A stretch of 64,000 nt of DNA from Flavobacterium aerium (GTDB taxonomy: Bacteria; Bacteroidota; Bacteroidia; Flavobacteriales; Flavobacteriaceae), in NCBI RefSeq assembly GCF_030766725.1, contig NZ_JARQWR010000005.1:186001-250000 (forward strand), given 5' to 3'. The notes under the pieces were generated by a model. It made no database searches. It saw only the letters and a list, made by a program, of their open reading frames with translations, and was not told the DNA's origin. The stretch's first letter is position 1; each line of letters begins with the position of its first letter. A program made the translations under genes and the position numbers. This document shows, one piece after another, positions 8,238 through 16,386 of the stretch.

Positions 8238-10193
8238 ATGAATTTTTATACACAAAAAGTAGTAACACTGATAATGCTCACCGTATTTTTATTTTTTGAA
8301 AATGTTAATGCACAGCATGTTAAATTCGAAAAATCGGAATCTTTTTTTCCTAATGCGGAGATACTAAAAGAACAAAAAATTGACTGGGGATACCTAACAG
8401 TTCCAGAAAATTGGGACAAACCGGAAAAACGAAAAATTAAGATAGCTGTAGCTGTGCTGAAGAATTTTTCACAAAATAAAAACCCGAATGTTGTAGTTTT
8501 TATTCAAGGTGGACCTGGAGCAGCCAATGTAGCTAATATAACCACATGGTTAAATCATCCATTAAGAGAAAATAATGATATAGTGATTTTAGACATACGT
8601 GGAACTGGACTTTCTGAGCCTAGACTATGTCCTGAATTAGGTAATGAATTTTTGCAAATATTAGCAAAAAATCAATCTAAGGCTGAAGATGAAAAACAAA
8701 AAACAGCCGCAGCAATGCTATGTAAGCAGGAACTTTTAAATAAAGGAGTCGATATTGAAGCTTACAATAGTCTATCCGTAGCGAAGGATTTACACGCTTT
8801 AAAACAACAACTAAAATATTCAAAGTGGAATGTATATGGAGTTTCTTATGGAACTTATATGGCTCAAGTATATGCAAATGCCTTTCCTGAAGATATAAAA
8901 TCATTAATATTAGATTCTGTAATAGATAACATTACTAATTATTACACGGAGAATACCTCAAATTACATGAAAAGCTTACTTAAAGTTTTTGAAGAATGTA
9001 AAAAGAATCCAAACTGTAATGCTCAATATCCAGATTTAGAAGCAAAATACTATGAGACTATTGCACAATTACAAAAGAACCCATTAACAGTTGAAGTTGA
9101 TAAAAATCTTGTAGAAACGGGTAAGTTCACATTTAATGAAGAAGATTTTAAAGTTGCTGTACAACAAGCACTATATCATAAACAACTAGTGGAGGTAATT
9201 CCATTGTTAATATATCAAGCCAATCAAAGAAACAAAGGAGCTTTAGGAAACTTAGTTGCTGCTTTTTCTTCATTATTGAGTATGGATTATGGAGTATACT
9301 ACTGTGTGAGTTGTAATGAAACATTACCAGTAAATGATATAAGTGCCTATGAGAAAGATGCGGCGAAATTTAAAAAATTGTCTGGTGGAGTATCTTTTTA
9401 TAAATCAGACTTTAAAGTTTGTGAAAAATGGAATGAAGGAAAAAATTCTAAAGTTGTATTTAATGAATTGAACAATTTAAATAATGCTGCATTTCCTGTG
9501 TTAATCCTATCAGGAGGATATGACCCTATAACACCAGTTGATAATGGAGAGGCGTTAGCAAAAAAATTGCAAAATGGGATGGTTCTAATAGCACCAACCT
9601 ATGGACATACACCGAGTTTTACTGCAATTGGAAACGAAATTGTTAGTGATTTTATAGATGAACCAAATAAGAAACCAGACTTAAATGCTTACGATAAAGC
9701 TAATAAAGTAAATTTTGCGAATCAAATTGAAATGAATGCAGGGATTTCAAAAATGGGGAATAGTTTAAGTCAATTAAACATATTCTTTATTAGTCCGTTG
9801 ATCATTGCCATATTTGTAATGCTGGGCTTTATCGTGATATATTTGATTAACTTCTTCAATAAAAAATATACAAATACCTCCGATAAAATCATCCGAATAC
9901 TTAGTGTACTAACATCGGTAGCTGGACTTTTTGTAATTGTTAGCTTTATTTTAGCAATATTAAATGTCTCTAAAACCAACCTTTATATTTTAGCATTTGG
10001 CTTGCCAGCAATTTATAATTATTTATATACCTCAATTTTAATATTTATTGGACTTTTAATACTTACACTAGCTTATTTCTTTATCAAAGTCAAGAAAATT
10101 GATGAAAGAAGTATTGTGTTTTCTGTAATCTTTTCTAATTTGTTATTATTGATATATATGATGTATTGGGGGATATTACCCTTTAATTTATAA
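8238..10193 (+). CDS. Exported S33-type serine peptidase/hydrolase with C-terminal membrane anchor
   Basis: 651 residues. A signal peptide (about 1-25, ending NVNAQ) precedes an alpha/beta-hydrolase of the tripeptidyl/prolyl aminopeptidase kind. Visible are QGGPG (90-94, oxyanion region), GVSYG with nucleophile Ser203, Asp429 in GGYDP and His457 in YGHTP. From about residue 512 to the end there are roughly four long hydrophobic helices, so the catalytic domain should face the periplasm while anchored in the inner membrane. This topology resembles the prodrug-activating peptidases ClbP and XcnG, although those belong to another family (S12). The gene starts 32 bases after the NRPS, so it is probably co-transcribed and may trim the exported peptide. 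Substrate unknown. Confidence 0.82.
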   Translation: MNFYTQKVVTLIMLTVFLFFENVNAQHVKFEKSESFFPNAEILKEQKIDWGYLTVPENWDKPEKRKIKIAVAVLKNFSQNKNPNVVVFIQGGPGAANVANITTWLNHPLRENNDIVILDIRGTGLSEPRLCPELGNEFLQILAKNQSKAEDEKQKTAAAMLCKQELLNKGVDIEAYNSLSVAKDLHALKQQLKYSKWNVYGVSYGTYMAQVYANAFPEDIKSLILDSVIDNITNYYTENTSNYMKSLLKVFEECKKNPNCNAQYPDLEAKYYETIAQLQKNPLTVEVDKNLVETGKFTFNEEDFKVAVQQALYHKQLVEVIPLLIYQANQRNKGALGNLVAAFSSLLSMDYGVYYCVSCNETLPVNDISAYEKDAAKFKKLSGGVSFYKSDFKVCEKWNEGKNSKVVFNELNNLNNAAFPVLILSGGYDPITPVDNGEALAKKLQNGMVLIAPTYGHTPSFTAIGNEIVSDFIDEPNKKPDLNAYDKANKVNFANQIEMNAGISKMGNSLSQLNIFFISPLIIAIFVMLGFIVIYLINFFNKKYTNTSDKIIRILSVLTSVAGLFVIVSFILAILNVSKTNLYILAFGLPAIYNYLYTSILIFIGLLILTLAYFFIKVKKIDERSIVFSVIFSNLLLLIYMMYWGILPFNL

Positions 10194-10265
10194 AAAGTGA
10201 CTTAATATATCATCGAAAATATAATTCCACCTTATAAGTAACTAAGTGTTAAATAAAAATAAACA

Positions 10266-11603
10266 ATGAAAACAATTCTTTCACATGAATATAAAAATTT
10301 CATAAGTGCAGCTTTAATTGATATTCCATCTATTATTGATACTGATGTACCGATTGTGCCAAAATTATTTAGAAATTATAAATATCCAGTAAGTTCTTGG
10401 CCAGTTATAATAGATCAAAATACATCAAAAAGACTTAGCTATTTAAGCACTAGAATTCCACAATTGATCTCAAAAATACCCACTTTGTACTTTAATAATG
10501 ATGAACAAAAAATAGCAGATTACTATTTAGATGGAGATCTTACATTAGCTCAATTTGCTTTATTATGTCATGAAAAAAAGATAGAGACCCCTTGCCGTCT
10601 AGATTTGACGTATACGGATTATGGATTTAAAATTTTAGAAGCAAATATAGGATCATCAATTGGAGGATGGCAAGCACAGAGTTTTGAAGAAATTATTAAA
10701 AATTATCATCCACTACTTGTAGACGAATTTGAATCAAAAAACATACAGATATTATACAATGAGTTTTTGATTTCTAAAGTTATAGAACATGTTCCTAATG
10801 TAAAAGATGAAGTTAATATTTTTATTTCTATGGAAGGAATAGAAGATAAGGATTCTATGCTTGAAATTAAACAATTCTTAAATGATTTGTTAATAAAGTC
10901 AATGGTTAAGACCTCGCTTAAAGGAGAAATATTTATTGGAGATTTAAACACATTAAAATTAACAGGAAATGAGCTTTGCCTGGATAATACACGAATACAT
11001 TGTGTTTTAAATATGAGTGGGAGTGAAATAACCCCTTCTATATTTAGAGCCTTTATGATGGATTTAATATATTTTCCAGATCATCTTGGAGTTATTTTAG
11101 AAAGAGATAAAAGAAATTTGGGGTTGTTAAGAGAATTAGCAGAGCAAGATAAATTTTCTTTAGAAGATAAAGCATTAATATTAGAAACAATTCCTTGGAC
11201 CTATGCTGTAGAAGAACGAGAAGTTCTTTTTAAAGAAGAAAAATATAATCTTATAGATTTGCTTAAGAATAATAAAGATCAATTTGTTATAAAAGTAGCT
11301 TTTGGATATCAAGGTATTGATGTATTTGTTGGGAAGTTTTTATCAAATGAGTCATGGGAAGAAGCAATTGCATTGGCAATTAATGAAAAAAAAATGATAG
11401 CGCAAGAGTTTAGTGATTCATTAGATATTATGGCACCAGATTCACAAAATAATTGGGCAGCACATAAATTGATATGGGGATCATTTGGTTTTGGAGAAAT
11501 TTATGGAGGAGTTTGGGTTAGAATGTCAGCTGTACAAACTAATTCTGGGGTAATAAATTCTGCTACAGGAGCTGTAGAAGCAATTGTATATGAATCTTTA
11601 TAA
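10266..11603 (+). CDS. Circularly permuted ATP-grasp-like protein
   Basis: 445 residues, no signal peptide or membrane helix. It looks like a circularly permuted ATP-grasp enzyme: RLDLTYT (111-117) followed by ILEANIGSS (123-131) resembles the Mg/ATP-binding acidic-Asn motif of that group, and further on FVIKVAFGYQGIDV resembles the Lys/Gly-rich ATP loop; KMIAQEF follows. Enzymes of this kind join a carboxylate to an amine through an acyl-phosphate, for example glutathionylspermidine synthase and peptide ligases. It lies between the peptidase and the phosphopantetheinyl transferase and ends 16 bases before the latter, so a role in making or capping the cluster's peptide is plausible. The family call is by motif resemblance only. 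Confidence 0.6.
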   Translation: MKTILSHEYKNFISAALIDIPSIIDTDVPIVPKLFRNYKYPVSSWPVIIDQNTSKRLSYLSTRIPQLISKIPTLYFNNDEQKIADYYLDGDLTLAQFALLCHEKKIETPCRLDLTYTDYGFKILEANIGSSIGGWQAQSFEEIIKNYHPLLVDEFESKNIQILYNEFLISKVIEHVPNVKDEVNIFISMEGIEDKDSMLEIKQFLNDLLIKSMVKTSLKGEIFIGDLNTLKLTGNELCLDNTRIHCVLNMSGSEITPSIFRAFMMDLIYFPDHLGVILERDKRNLGLLRELAEQDKFSLEDKALILETIPWTYAVEEREVLFKEEKYNLIDLLKNNKDQFVIKVAFGYQGIDVFVGKFLSNESWEEAIALAINEKKMIAQEFSDSLDIMAPDSQNNWAAHKLIWGSFGFGEIYGGVWVRMSAVQTNSGVINSATGAVEAIVYESL

Positions 11604-11619
11604 TTCTGTATTTCATTAA

Positions 11620-12285
11620 ATGACTCAACTTTTATACGCTTATGTCCAAGAGGAAAACCATAAGGAGATTTTACAATTTTTTTTGCCAGATTTTCCAAAA
11701 GATTTCCAAGAAAAAATTTTGAAATATAGAAGATGGGAAGATATTCAATTAACTCTTCTTGGAAGACTATTATTGAAACATGGTTTGAAAAATTTTGGAA
11801 AAGATTATAAAGAAGAAGACCTCCTATATTCAGACTATCATAAACCTCGATTAAAATGCGATAATCTAAAATTTAATATCTCTCATTCAGGGACGATTGC
11901 GGTATGCATTATTACAGATACAAACGAGGTAGGTATTGATATCGAAAAAATTCAAGATATTAATATTGAAGATTTTAATGCACAAATGTTGAAGAGTGAG
12001 TTACAAAGAATTCAAAATGCTCAAGACTGTAAAAAAGCATTCTTTGATTTTTGGACTCAGAAAGAAGCTGTTATTAAAGCTAATGGGAAAGGGCTTTCAA
12101 TCCCGCTTAATATATTTGAAGTTATAAATAATCACACTAAAATTAATGATGAAGACTTTTTCTTAAAAGAAATTGAGATTGATCAAGAGTATAAATGTTA
12201 TTTAGCATTTAAAGATGAAATGATTCAAGATGTAATAAAACCTAAAAGAATTCAATTTTTTGAAAAAGGTAAAATGCATCATTGA
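11620..12285 (+). CDS. 4'-phosphopantetheinyl transferase (Sfp type)
   Basis: 221 residues. Transfers 4'-phosphopantetheine from CoA to the Ser of carrier domains. Family motifs are FNISHS at 85-90, VGIDIE at 104-109 (Mg ligands Asp107 and Glu109) and WTQKEAVIKANGKGLS at 145-160 (Glu149, Lys153). Length fits Sfp/EntD-type enzymes (about 220-240) rather than AcpS. It starts 16 bases after the ATP-grasp-like gene, in operon with it, and presumably activates Ser988 of the NRPS upstream. Together with the type II thioesterase it frames the biosynthetic cluster. Confidence 0.9.
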   Translation: MTQLLYAYVQEENHKEILQFFLPDFPKDFQEKILKYRRWEDIQLTLLGRLLLKHGLKNFGKDYKEEDLLYSDYHKPRLKCDNLKFNISHSGTIAVCIITDTNEVGIDIEKIQDINIEDFNAQMLKSELQRIQNAQDCKKAFFDFWTQKEAVIKANGKGLSIPLNIFEVINNHTKINDEDFFLKEIEIDQEYKCYLAFKDEMIQDVIKPKRIQFFEKGKMHH

Positions 12286-12340
12286 TAAAAAGAATAATGT
12301 TAAATTCATAGATAGTTTTAATACAGTAAAAGAGAAAACA

Positions 12341-13099
12341 ATGATTAAAAAGAAAATAACACAGATGCTAATAGTTGGTCTTACTACTTTATTTGCTACA
12401 AACGGAATTTTTGCACAGTCAAAGGTTATTGAAGTGGATAGTTTTAATGAAATTATTATAAGTCCACATATAGAAGTAATCTTTAAAAAAGGAGCTAAAG
12501 AATCAGTTGAAATCAATGAATTAAAATTACCGATGGAGAAATTTAATATCGAAGTAAAAAAAAATATACTTCATATATTTCTTGAAGGAGCAAAGATTAG
12601 TACTGAAACTAAAAAGGTTGTCAAAAATGGAGAAAAGATAAAGGTTCCAATTTATCAAGGAACGCAAGCTAAAATAACAGTAACTTATAAAGATGTTGAA
12701 ACATATTCATTGAGAGGAGAAGAAAAAATTGTATTTGAAGATGCTTTAGAAAAGGACAAGCTTAAATTTAATATATATGGGGAATCTAAAATATATATTA
12801 AAGATGCTAATATTAATGATTTTAAAATAGCAATTTATGGAGAGAGTTATTTAGAAATTTTAAAAGGAATAATAAAAGAACAAAATATATCAGCCTATGG
12901 AGGAAGCTCAATAAATATGCTGGGAGTTTCAAATGAGACAACAAAGATTACGGCTTATGGAGATGGAGACTATAAATTTAACATCTCAAGTTTGTTAAAA
13001 GTTACAGCTTATGGAGATGTAAATGTAAGTTATAAAGGAAATCCAACACTGAAAAAAGGTTTGATAATTGGAGATGCAATTATCAAGATGATCAATTAG
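12341..13099 (+). CDS. Exported GIN-domain (DUF2807) beta-solenoid protein
   Basis: 252 residues counted from ATG 12341. An in-frame ATG at 12260 would overlap the transferase gene by 26 bases and bury the signal peptide; from 12341 the protein begins with a clean signal peptide (MIKKKITQML to about residue 26, ending FAQS). The mature part has repeated YG-centred rungs (IYGESK, IYGESY, AYGGSS, AYGDGD, AYGDVN) about 18-21 residues apart, typical of the right-handed beta-structure of putative autotransporter-adhesin head (GIN) domains common in Bacteroidota. It is the last gene before a strong terminator, so it may be carried in the same transcript as the NRPS cluster. Function unknown. Confidence 0.75.
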   Translation: MIKKKITQMLIVGLTTLFATNGIFAQSKVIEVDSFNEIIISPHIEVIFKKGAKESVEINELKLPMEKFNIEVKKNILHIFLEGAKISTETKKVVKNGEKIKVPIYQGTQAKITVTYKDVETYSLRGEEKIVFEDALEKDKLKFNIYGESKIYIKDANINDFKIAIYGESYLEILKGIIKEQNISAYGGSSINMLGVSNETTKITAYGDGDYKFNISSLLKVTAYGDVNVSYKGNPTLKKGLIIGDAIIKMIN

Positions 13100-13120
13100 A
13101 GTAAATTTAATTTATACTTT

Positions 13121-13154
13121 AAAAGCCTGTAGAATTATATCTACAGGCTTTTTT
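13121..13154 (+). terminator. Rho-independent terminator closing the NRPS-side operon
   Basis: A 10-bp perfect stem (AAGCCTGTAG with CTACAGGCTT), an 8-base loop and a run of T. It lies 22 bases after the GIN-domain gene and marks the right end of the + strand gene run. Confidence 0.9.
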
Positions 13155-13187
13155 AGTGGAGTGGCAGGACTATAATTGAGCCCTTGA
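13153..13187 (-). repeat. Degenerate tmRNA/tRNA 3'-end-like sequence (copy A)
   Basis: Directly after the terminator the + strand reads TAGTGGAGTGGCAGG...ATTGAGCCC, which resembles the true ssrA 3' end at 17637 onward (TAGTGGAGTCGCCGGG...ATCGAACCC). The first nine bases are identical, then matches are partial and need a small gap. This may be a decayed attachment-site remnant of an insertion at the tmRNA 3' end, or chance. Confidence 0.35.
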
Positions 13188-13192
13188 TTAGT

Positions 13193-14278
13193 TTAATTAT
13201 GTTTTTTGAAAAAAGCTTTCATAGCGCCATAATATATTTCAGGAGCTTCAAATGGAGTGTTATGCGAAGCATTTTTTATGTACAATAGTTCTTTATCTTT
13301 TTTGGGTATATTTTTAAGTGCATTATATATCGTTCTGCCTTGCTCAACGCCAATGGCATAATCATATTCTCCTTGAAGAACGAATACGGGCTTTTTAATT
13401 ACACCAATTTCCTTTAGTATATTCAGATTATTGTAAGATTCAGTATTCATAAAAACTTCGTTTACGTATTCAAGCTTTGCAAGTGCCTTCTCGAGAAGTT
13501 CAGGAGTATATTTTACCCTAGTATAAAAAGCTGGATCACTGAGTAGTTCTGCCTTTTTTTCTTTCAATTCCGGCTTAGCCCAATAAACATCAAAACCTAA
13601 ATCTTTTGGGAAGTCATATCTTATAAGATTCATATCATTAAAAAAATCTTTAAACCCATTTTTTTCGATCTCATCTAATTTCGTTAGAATCTCTTCATAT
13701 CTTTTTTTCTTGGTAGAATCGATAGTGTTTTTTAAAAGTTCAGTAGCTAATTTTCGCTCATGCATTATTAAAGCGAAGTTTCTTTGCGGACTATCTGCAA
13801 ATCCAGAACTACAGATAAATGAATTAATTTTCTCTTGATGTTTTATCAAGTATAAAAAGCCATATGTTCCGCCCCAAGAGGTACCTAATAAATTGATCTT
13901 CTTATTTGGGTATTTCTCTTTTATGTAATCTACTACATTATCCAAATCTTTAACAAATTGGTCTGTTGTAAGCATTGATTTGTCTGTGCAATCATCAGAT
14001 TTCCCACCACCTCTTTGGTCAAAGTAAACCATCAAATAATCTTTTTCAAAGATATCTCTATAAAATTCATGATCTACAGAAAAAGCGCCAGGTCCACCAT
14101 GTAGTGCTATAATTATAGGTTTTTCTGAATTACCAATAACACGCGCATAAAGATTTGATTTCTCAATGGGTATGAAAAATTCGGTATCTACTTGGGTATC
14201 TATTGTTTGTTTTTGCGCCTTGCAAGAATTCATGCTTACAAAAGAAATTGCTATGAGACATAGTAGTAGTCTTTTCAT
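13193..14278 (-). CDS. Lipoprotein alpha/beta-hydrolase, proline iminopeptidase-like (S33)
   Basis: 361 residues. The N terminus MKRLLLCLIA... with a lipobox-like SMNSC places the lipidated Cys at 19, so the enzyme is probably membrane-anchored outside the cytoplasm. The catalytic layout is that of peptidase family S33: HGGPG (60-64), FDQRG (86-90), GTSWGG with Ser134, Asp306 in GEYDY and His339 in ASHNTP. Likely an aminopeptidase or related hydrolase; substrate unknown. It is the second S33-type enzyme close to the NRPS cluster but is transcribed towards it from the opposite strand. It sits between the two degenerate tmRNA-end-like sequences, so it may have arrived separately. Confidence 0.82.
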   Translation of the reverse strand: MKRLLLCLIAISFVSMNSCKAQKQTIDTQVDTEFFIPIEKSNLYARVIGNSEKPIIIALHGGPGAFSVDHEFYRDIFEKDYLMVYFDQRGGGKSDDCTDKSMLTTDQFVKDLDNVVDYIKEKYPNKKINLLGTSWGGTYGFLYLIKHQEKINSFICSSGFADSPQRNFALIMHERKLATELLKNTIDSTKKKRYEEILTKLDEIEKNGFKDFFNDMNLIRYDFPKDLGFDVYWAKPELKEKKAELLSDPAFYTRVKYTPELLEKALAKLEYVNEVFMNTESYNNLNILKEIGVIKKPVFVLQGEYDYAIGVEQGRTIYNALKNIPKKDKELLYIKNASHNTPFEAPEIYYGAMKAFFKKHN

Positions 14279-14392
14279 TGTTGATTGGTTTTTGGATAGA
14301 TTAGGGGATATTAATAGTTAACTTATTTTACGAGTAACAAACATAATGCTTTTTGGAGCCAAGTTTTAAAAGTTATCAGGAAATATATGACA

Positions 14393-14450
14393 TAAAAACT
14401 CCATTATTTCTAACAGAGTTTTTAGTGAGATGGATGGGATTACAATCAAA
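14393..14450 (-). repeat. Weak hairpin plus tRNA/tmRNA 3'-end-like sequence (copy B)
   Basis: AAAAACTC...GAGTTTTT forms a weak hairpin; it is followed by TAGTGAGATGGATGGGATTACAATC, which again resembles the sequence after the ssrA terminator (TAGTGGAGTCGCCGGGAATCGAAC). The order hairpin then TAGTGGAG-like is the same at 13121, here and at 17607. The hairpin may also end the erythromycin-esterase-like gene. The rest of the 265-base gap shows nothing recognisable. Confidence 0.3.
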
Positions 14451-14543
14451 TACCTTATATATCTTTTAATTTTTTTGATAACTTAAAAAGACTATTATAT
14501 AACGATATAAATTGAATTTTAGAGAAGTACCAAAAATCAAAAA

Positions 14544-16322
14544 TTAATTTAGTAACGACTTTGAAGCAGATGTAGCTTTGCAGAAAAACATACCATCAAA
14601 TTGCATACTTAAATTACTTCCTGTAAAATTATAATCTGGCCCTTCGGCATATATGTAGCCTTTGTCCAGTAATTGCATCGGCATGTTTAACCATTTTACC
14701 TGTTTCGTATCTAACATAGATATAAAGTATAGAGGAGATGTGGACTTTTGTAAAATAAATTCATATGTTCCTTTATATGCTGCAACAAATGGATAGGACT
14801 TCCATGTTTTTTGAGTGTAGTCCTCTGCAGCTGTGTAAAATCCTTGTGCACTAGTTATTGCAATAGGGCTGTATTTTTTTGCATAAAAATCTTTGAGATA
14901 AGCTCCCATTGTTTTTTGGTTTGACCTGTTATTAGCAATATGCGTATTATGAGCCCATAGCATTATTTTTTCTTCTGGATGATTTTGAAAGTAAAAAGAA
15001 AGATTAGTAGCCATATATTCATCTCTTGTTTTTGAACTTTCATTAAATAAAAATCTTGAAGACAACCACTGACTAGATACTCTTACATAACTATTTAATT
15101 TGAACTGATCTTCCGTTGTAATGGTTTTACTTTCAGTAATGATTTTGGTTAGATTTTCAAGGTTAATTAGTAACTCATCAACAAACTTGTTTGTATCATT
15201 TTTATTTTGTTGTTTGTTGGCTAGCTTGAGTGCATTTATATCAGACTCTGTTTTAGCATAAATTTTTAATATACTATCGTCTTTTAGTGTATAAGGTTTG
15301 ATAGATTTTAATGAACTTGCTATCCAGCTGTCTTCCATATCAATTCCTATAAATTTCACCTTATTATTGTGAGATACATTATAATTCCTAATCCACTCAA
15401 AAACATCTAAAACCTCTTGGTTTTTCCAGCATTTATAAAATGGTAGTGAAAGTAGAGACTCTTTTAAGGACAGGTCTTTATTATTTATAATATCATTTAA
15501 AGCATCGCAAACAGGGATGTTTTCTTCAAGAGCAAAAGTGCTAAAGCCTTTATTTGTGACTAGATATTCTAACATTCGCAATTTAATTTTCGATGCTTCA
15601 CTAGTTCCATGAGTCGGCTCACCAATGCCTATAATTTGTGAATCGCCAAATAAATTACCAATCCTCTCTAAATCGGTAAAATCGCTACCGCTCTCAATGG
15701 TCTTTAAAGGAAGAGAATTTTTATTAAGCCATGCTATATCTTTTTTATCAGGATTATATTTAAAAGCTTCAGGATCTTTAATTTTTTCGTCGTCTACACT
15801 GAGGGAAACAGTATCAATCCAAAAATCTGAATCTTTAGAAAGCTCTACACCATAATAAAAACCATACCATGGATTTGTATCAGAAGGTGTGTATTCCAAG
15901 ACAACCTTATTCCATTTTGCTAGGCGAGATACGGTTACAAATTTTCGAATAATATTCTCGCCAGAGAAATCCTGTACAAATAATGCTACAGCACTATCTT
16001 TTTGGTGATCCATTTTTATATAAGCAGATACATATATTTTTTTTATTTTTTTACTCGATAAAAGTCCATAAGCATTTGCATAAATGGCACCGTTTTTTAG
16101 GCTGGCATCCTCATAAGTTCTTCCATCGATATGTACCGATTTATTTCCAGAATGATATTGGTCTTTATTTACTGTTAGTTTGTAATGAGCTGGGTCACCA
16201 TAAAATTTCCAGTTTAAAGGAAGCTTTTGTGTATTTTCTATTTCAAAACTACCGTTTACAATTTCCTGAGCATAAGTGTTACAGAATAAGAACGTAAGTA
16301 GTATGATAAATAACTGTTTCAT
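14544..16322 (-). CDS. Exported erythromycin esterase-family protein with N-terminal beta domain
   Basis: 592 residues: a signal peptide (about 1-19, ending TYAQ), then a 160-residue carbohydrate-binding-like beta domain beginning with NGSFEIEN, then an erythromycin esterase (EreA/EreB-type) domain from about 200. The catalytic pattern is present: IGIGEPTHGTSE with Glu235 and His238, Glu266 31 residues after Glu235 as in EreB, and AHNTHIANN later. EreA/B hydrolyse the macrolide lactone in the cytoplasm; this one is exported and fused to an extra domain, so macrolide resistance is not assured and other ester substrates are likely. It lies 64 bases from the AraC gene on the same strand, which probably controls it. 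Confidence 0.8.
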   Translation of the reverse strand: MKQLFIILLTFLFCNTYAQEIVNGSFEIENTQKLPLNWKFYGDPAHYKLTVNKDQYHSGNKSVHIDGRTYEDASLKNGAIYANAYGLLSSKKIKKIYVSAYIKMDHQKDSAVALFVQDFSGENIIRKFVTVSRLAKWNKVVLEYTPSDTNPWYGFYYGVELSKDSDFWIDTVSLSVDDEKIKDPEAFKYNPDKKDIAWLNKNSLPLKTIESGSDFTDLERIGNLFGDSQIIGIGEPTHGTSEASKIKLRMLEYLVTNKGFSTFALEENIPVCDALNDIINNKDLSLKESLLSLPFYKCWKNQEVLDVFEWIRNYNVSHNNKVKFIGIDMEDSWIASSLKSIKPYTLKDDSILKIYAKTESDINALKLANKQQNKNDTNKFVDELLINLENLTKIITESKTITTEDQFKLNSYVRVSSQWLSSRFLFNESSKTRDEYMATNLSFYFQNHPEEKIMLWAHNTHIANNRSNQKTMGAYLKDFYAKKYSPIAITSAQGFYTAAEDYTQKTWKSYPFVAAYKGTYEFILQKSTSPLYFISMLDTKQVKWLNMPMQLLDKGYIYAEGPDYNFTGSNLSMQFDGMFFCKATSASKSLLN

Positions 16323-16386
16323 TTGTATTAGTTTTTTTTACAAATGTGCTGATTAATATTGCTACAAAATTGTAAAAATGTAAACT

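Noticed and set aside
12260..12340. Extended start of the GIN-domain gene at 12260
   Set aside because: It would overlap the Sfp-type gene and put 27 residues before a clear signal peptide; ATG 12341 gives a normal one.
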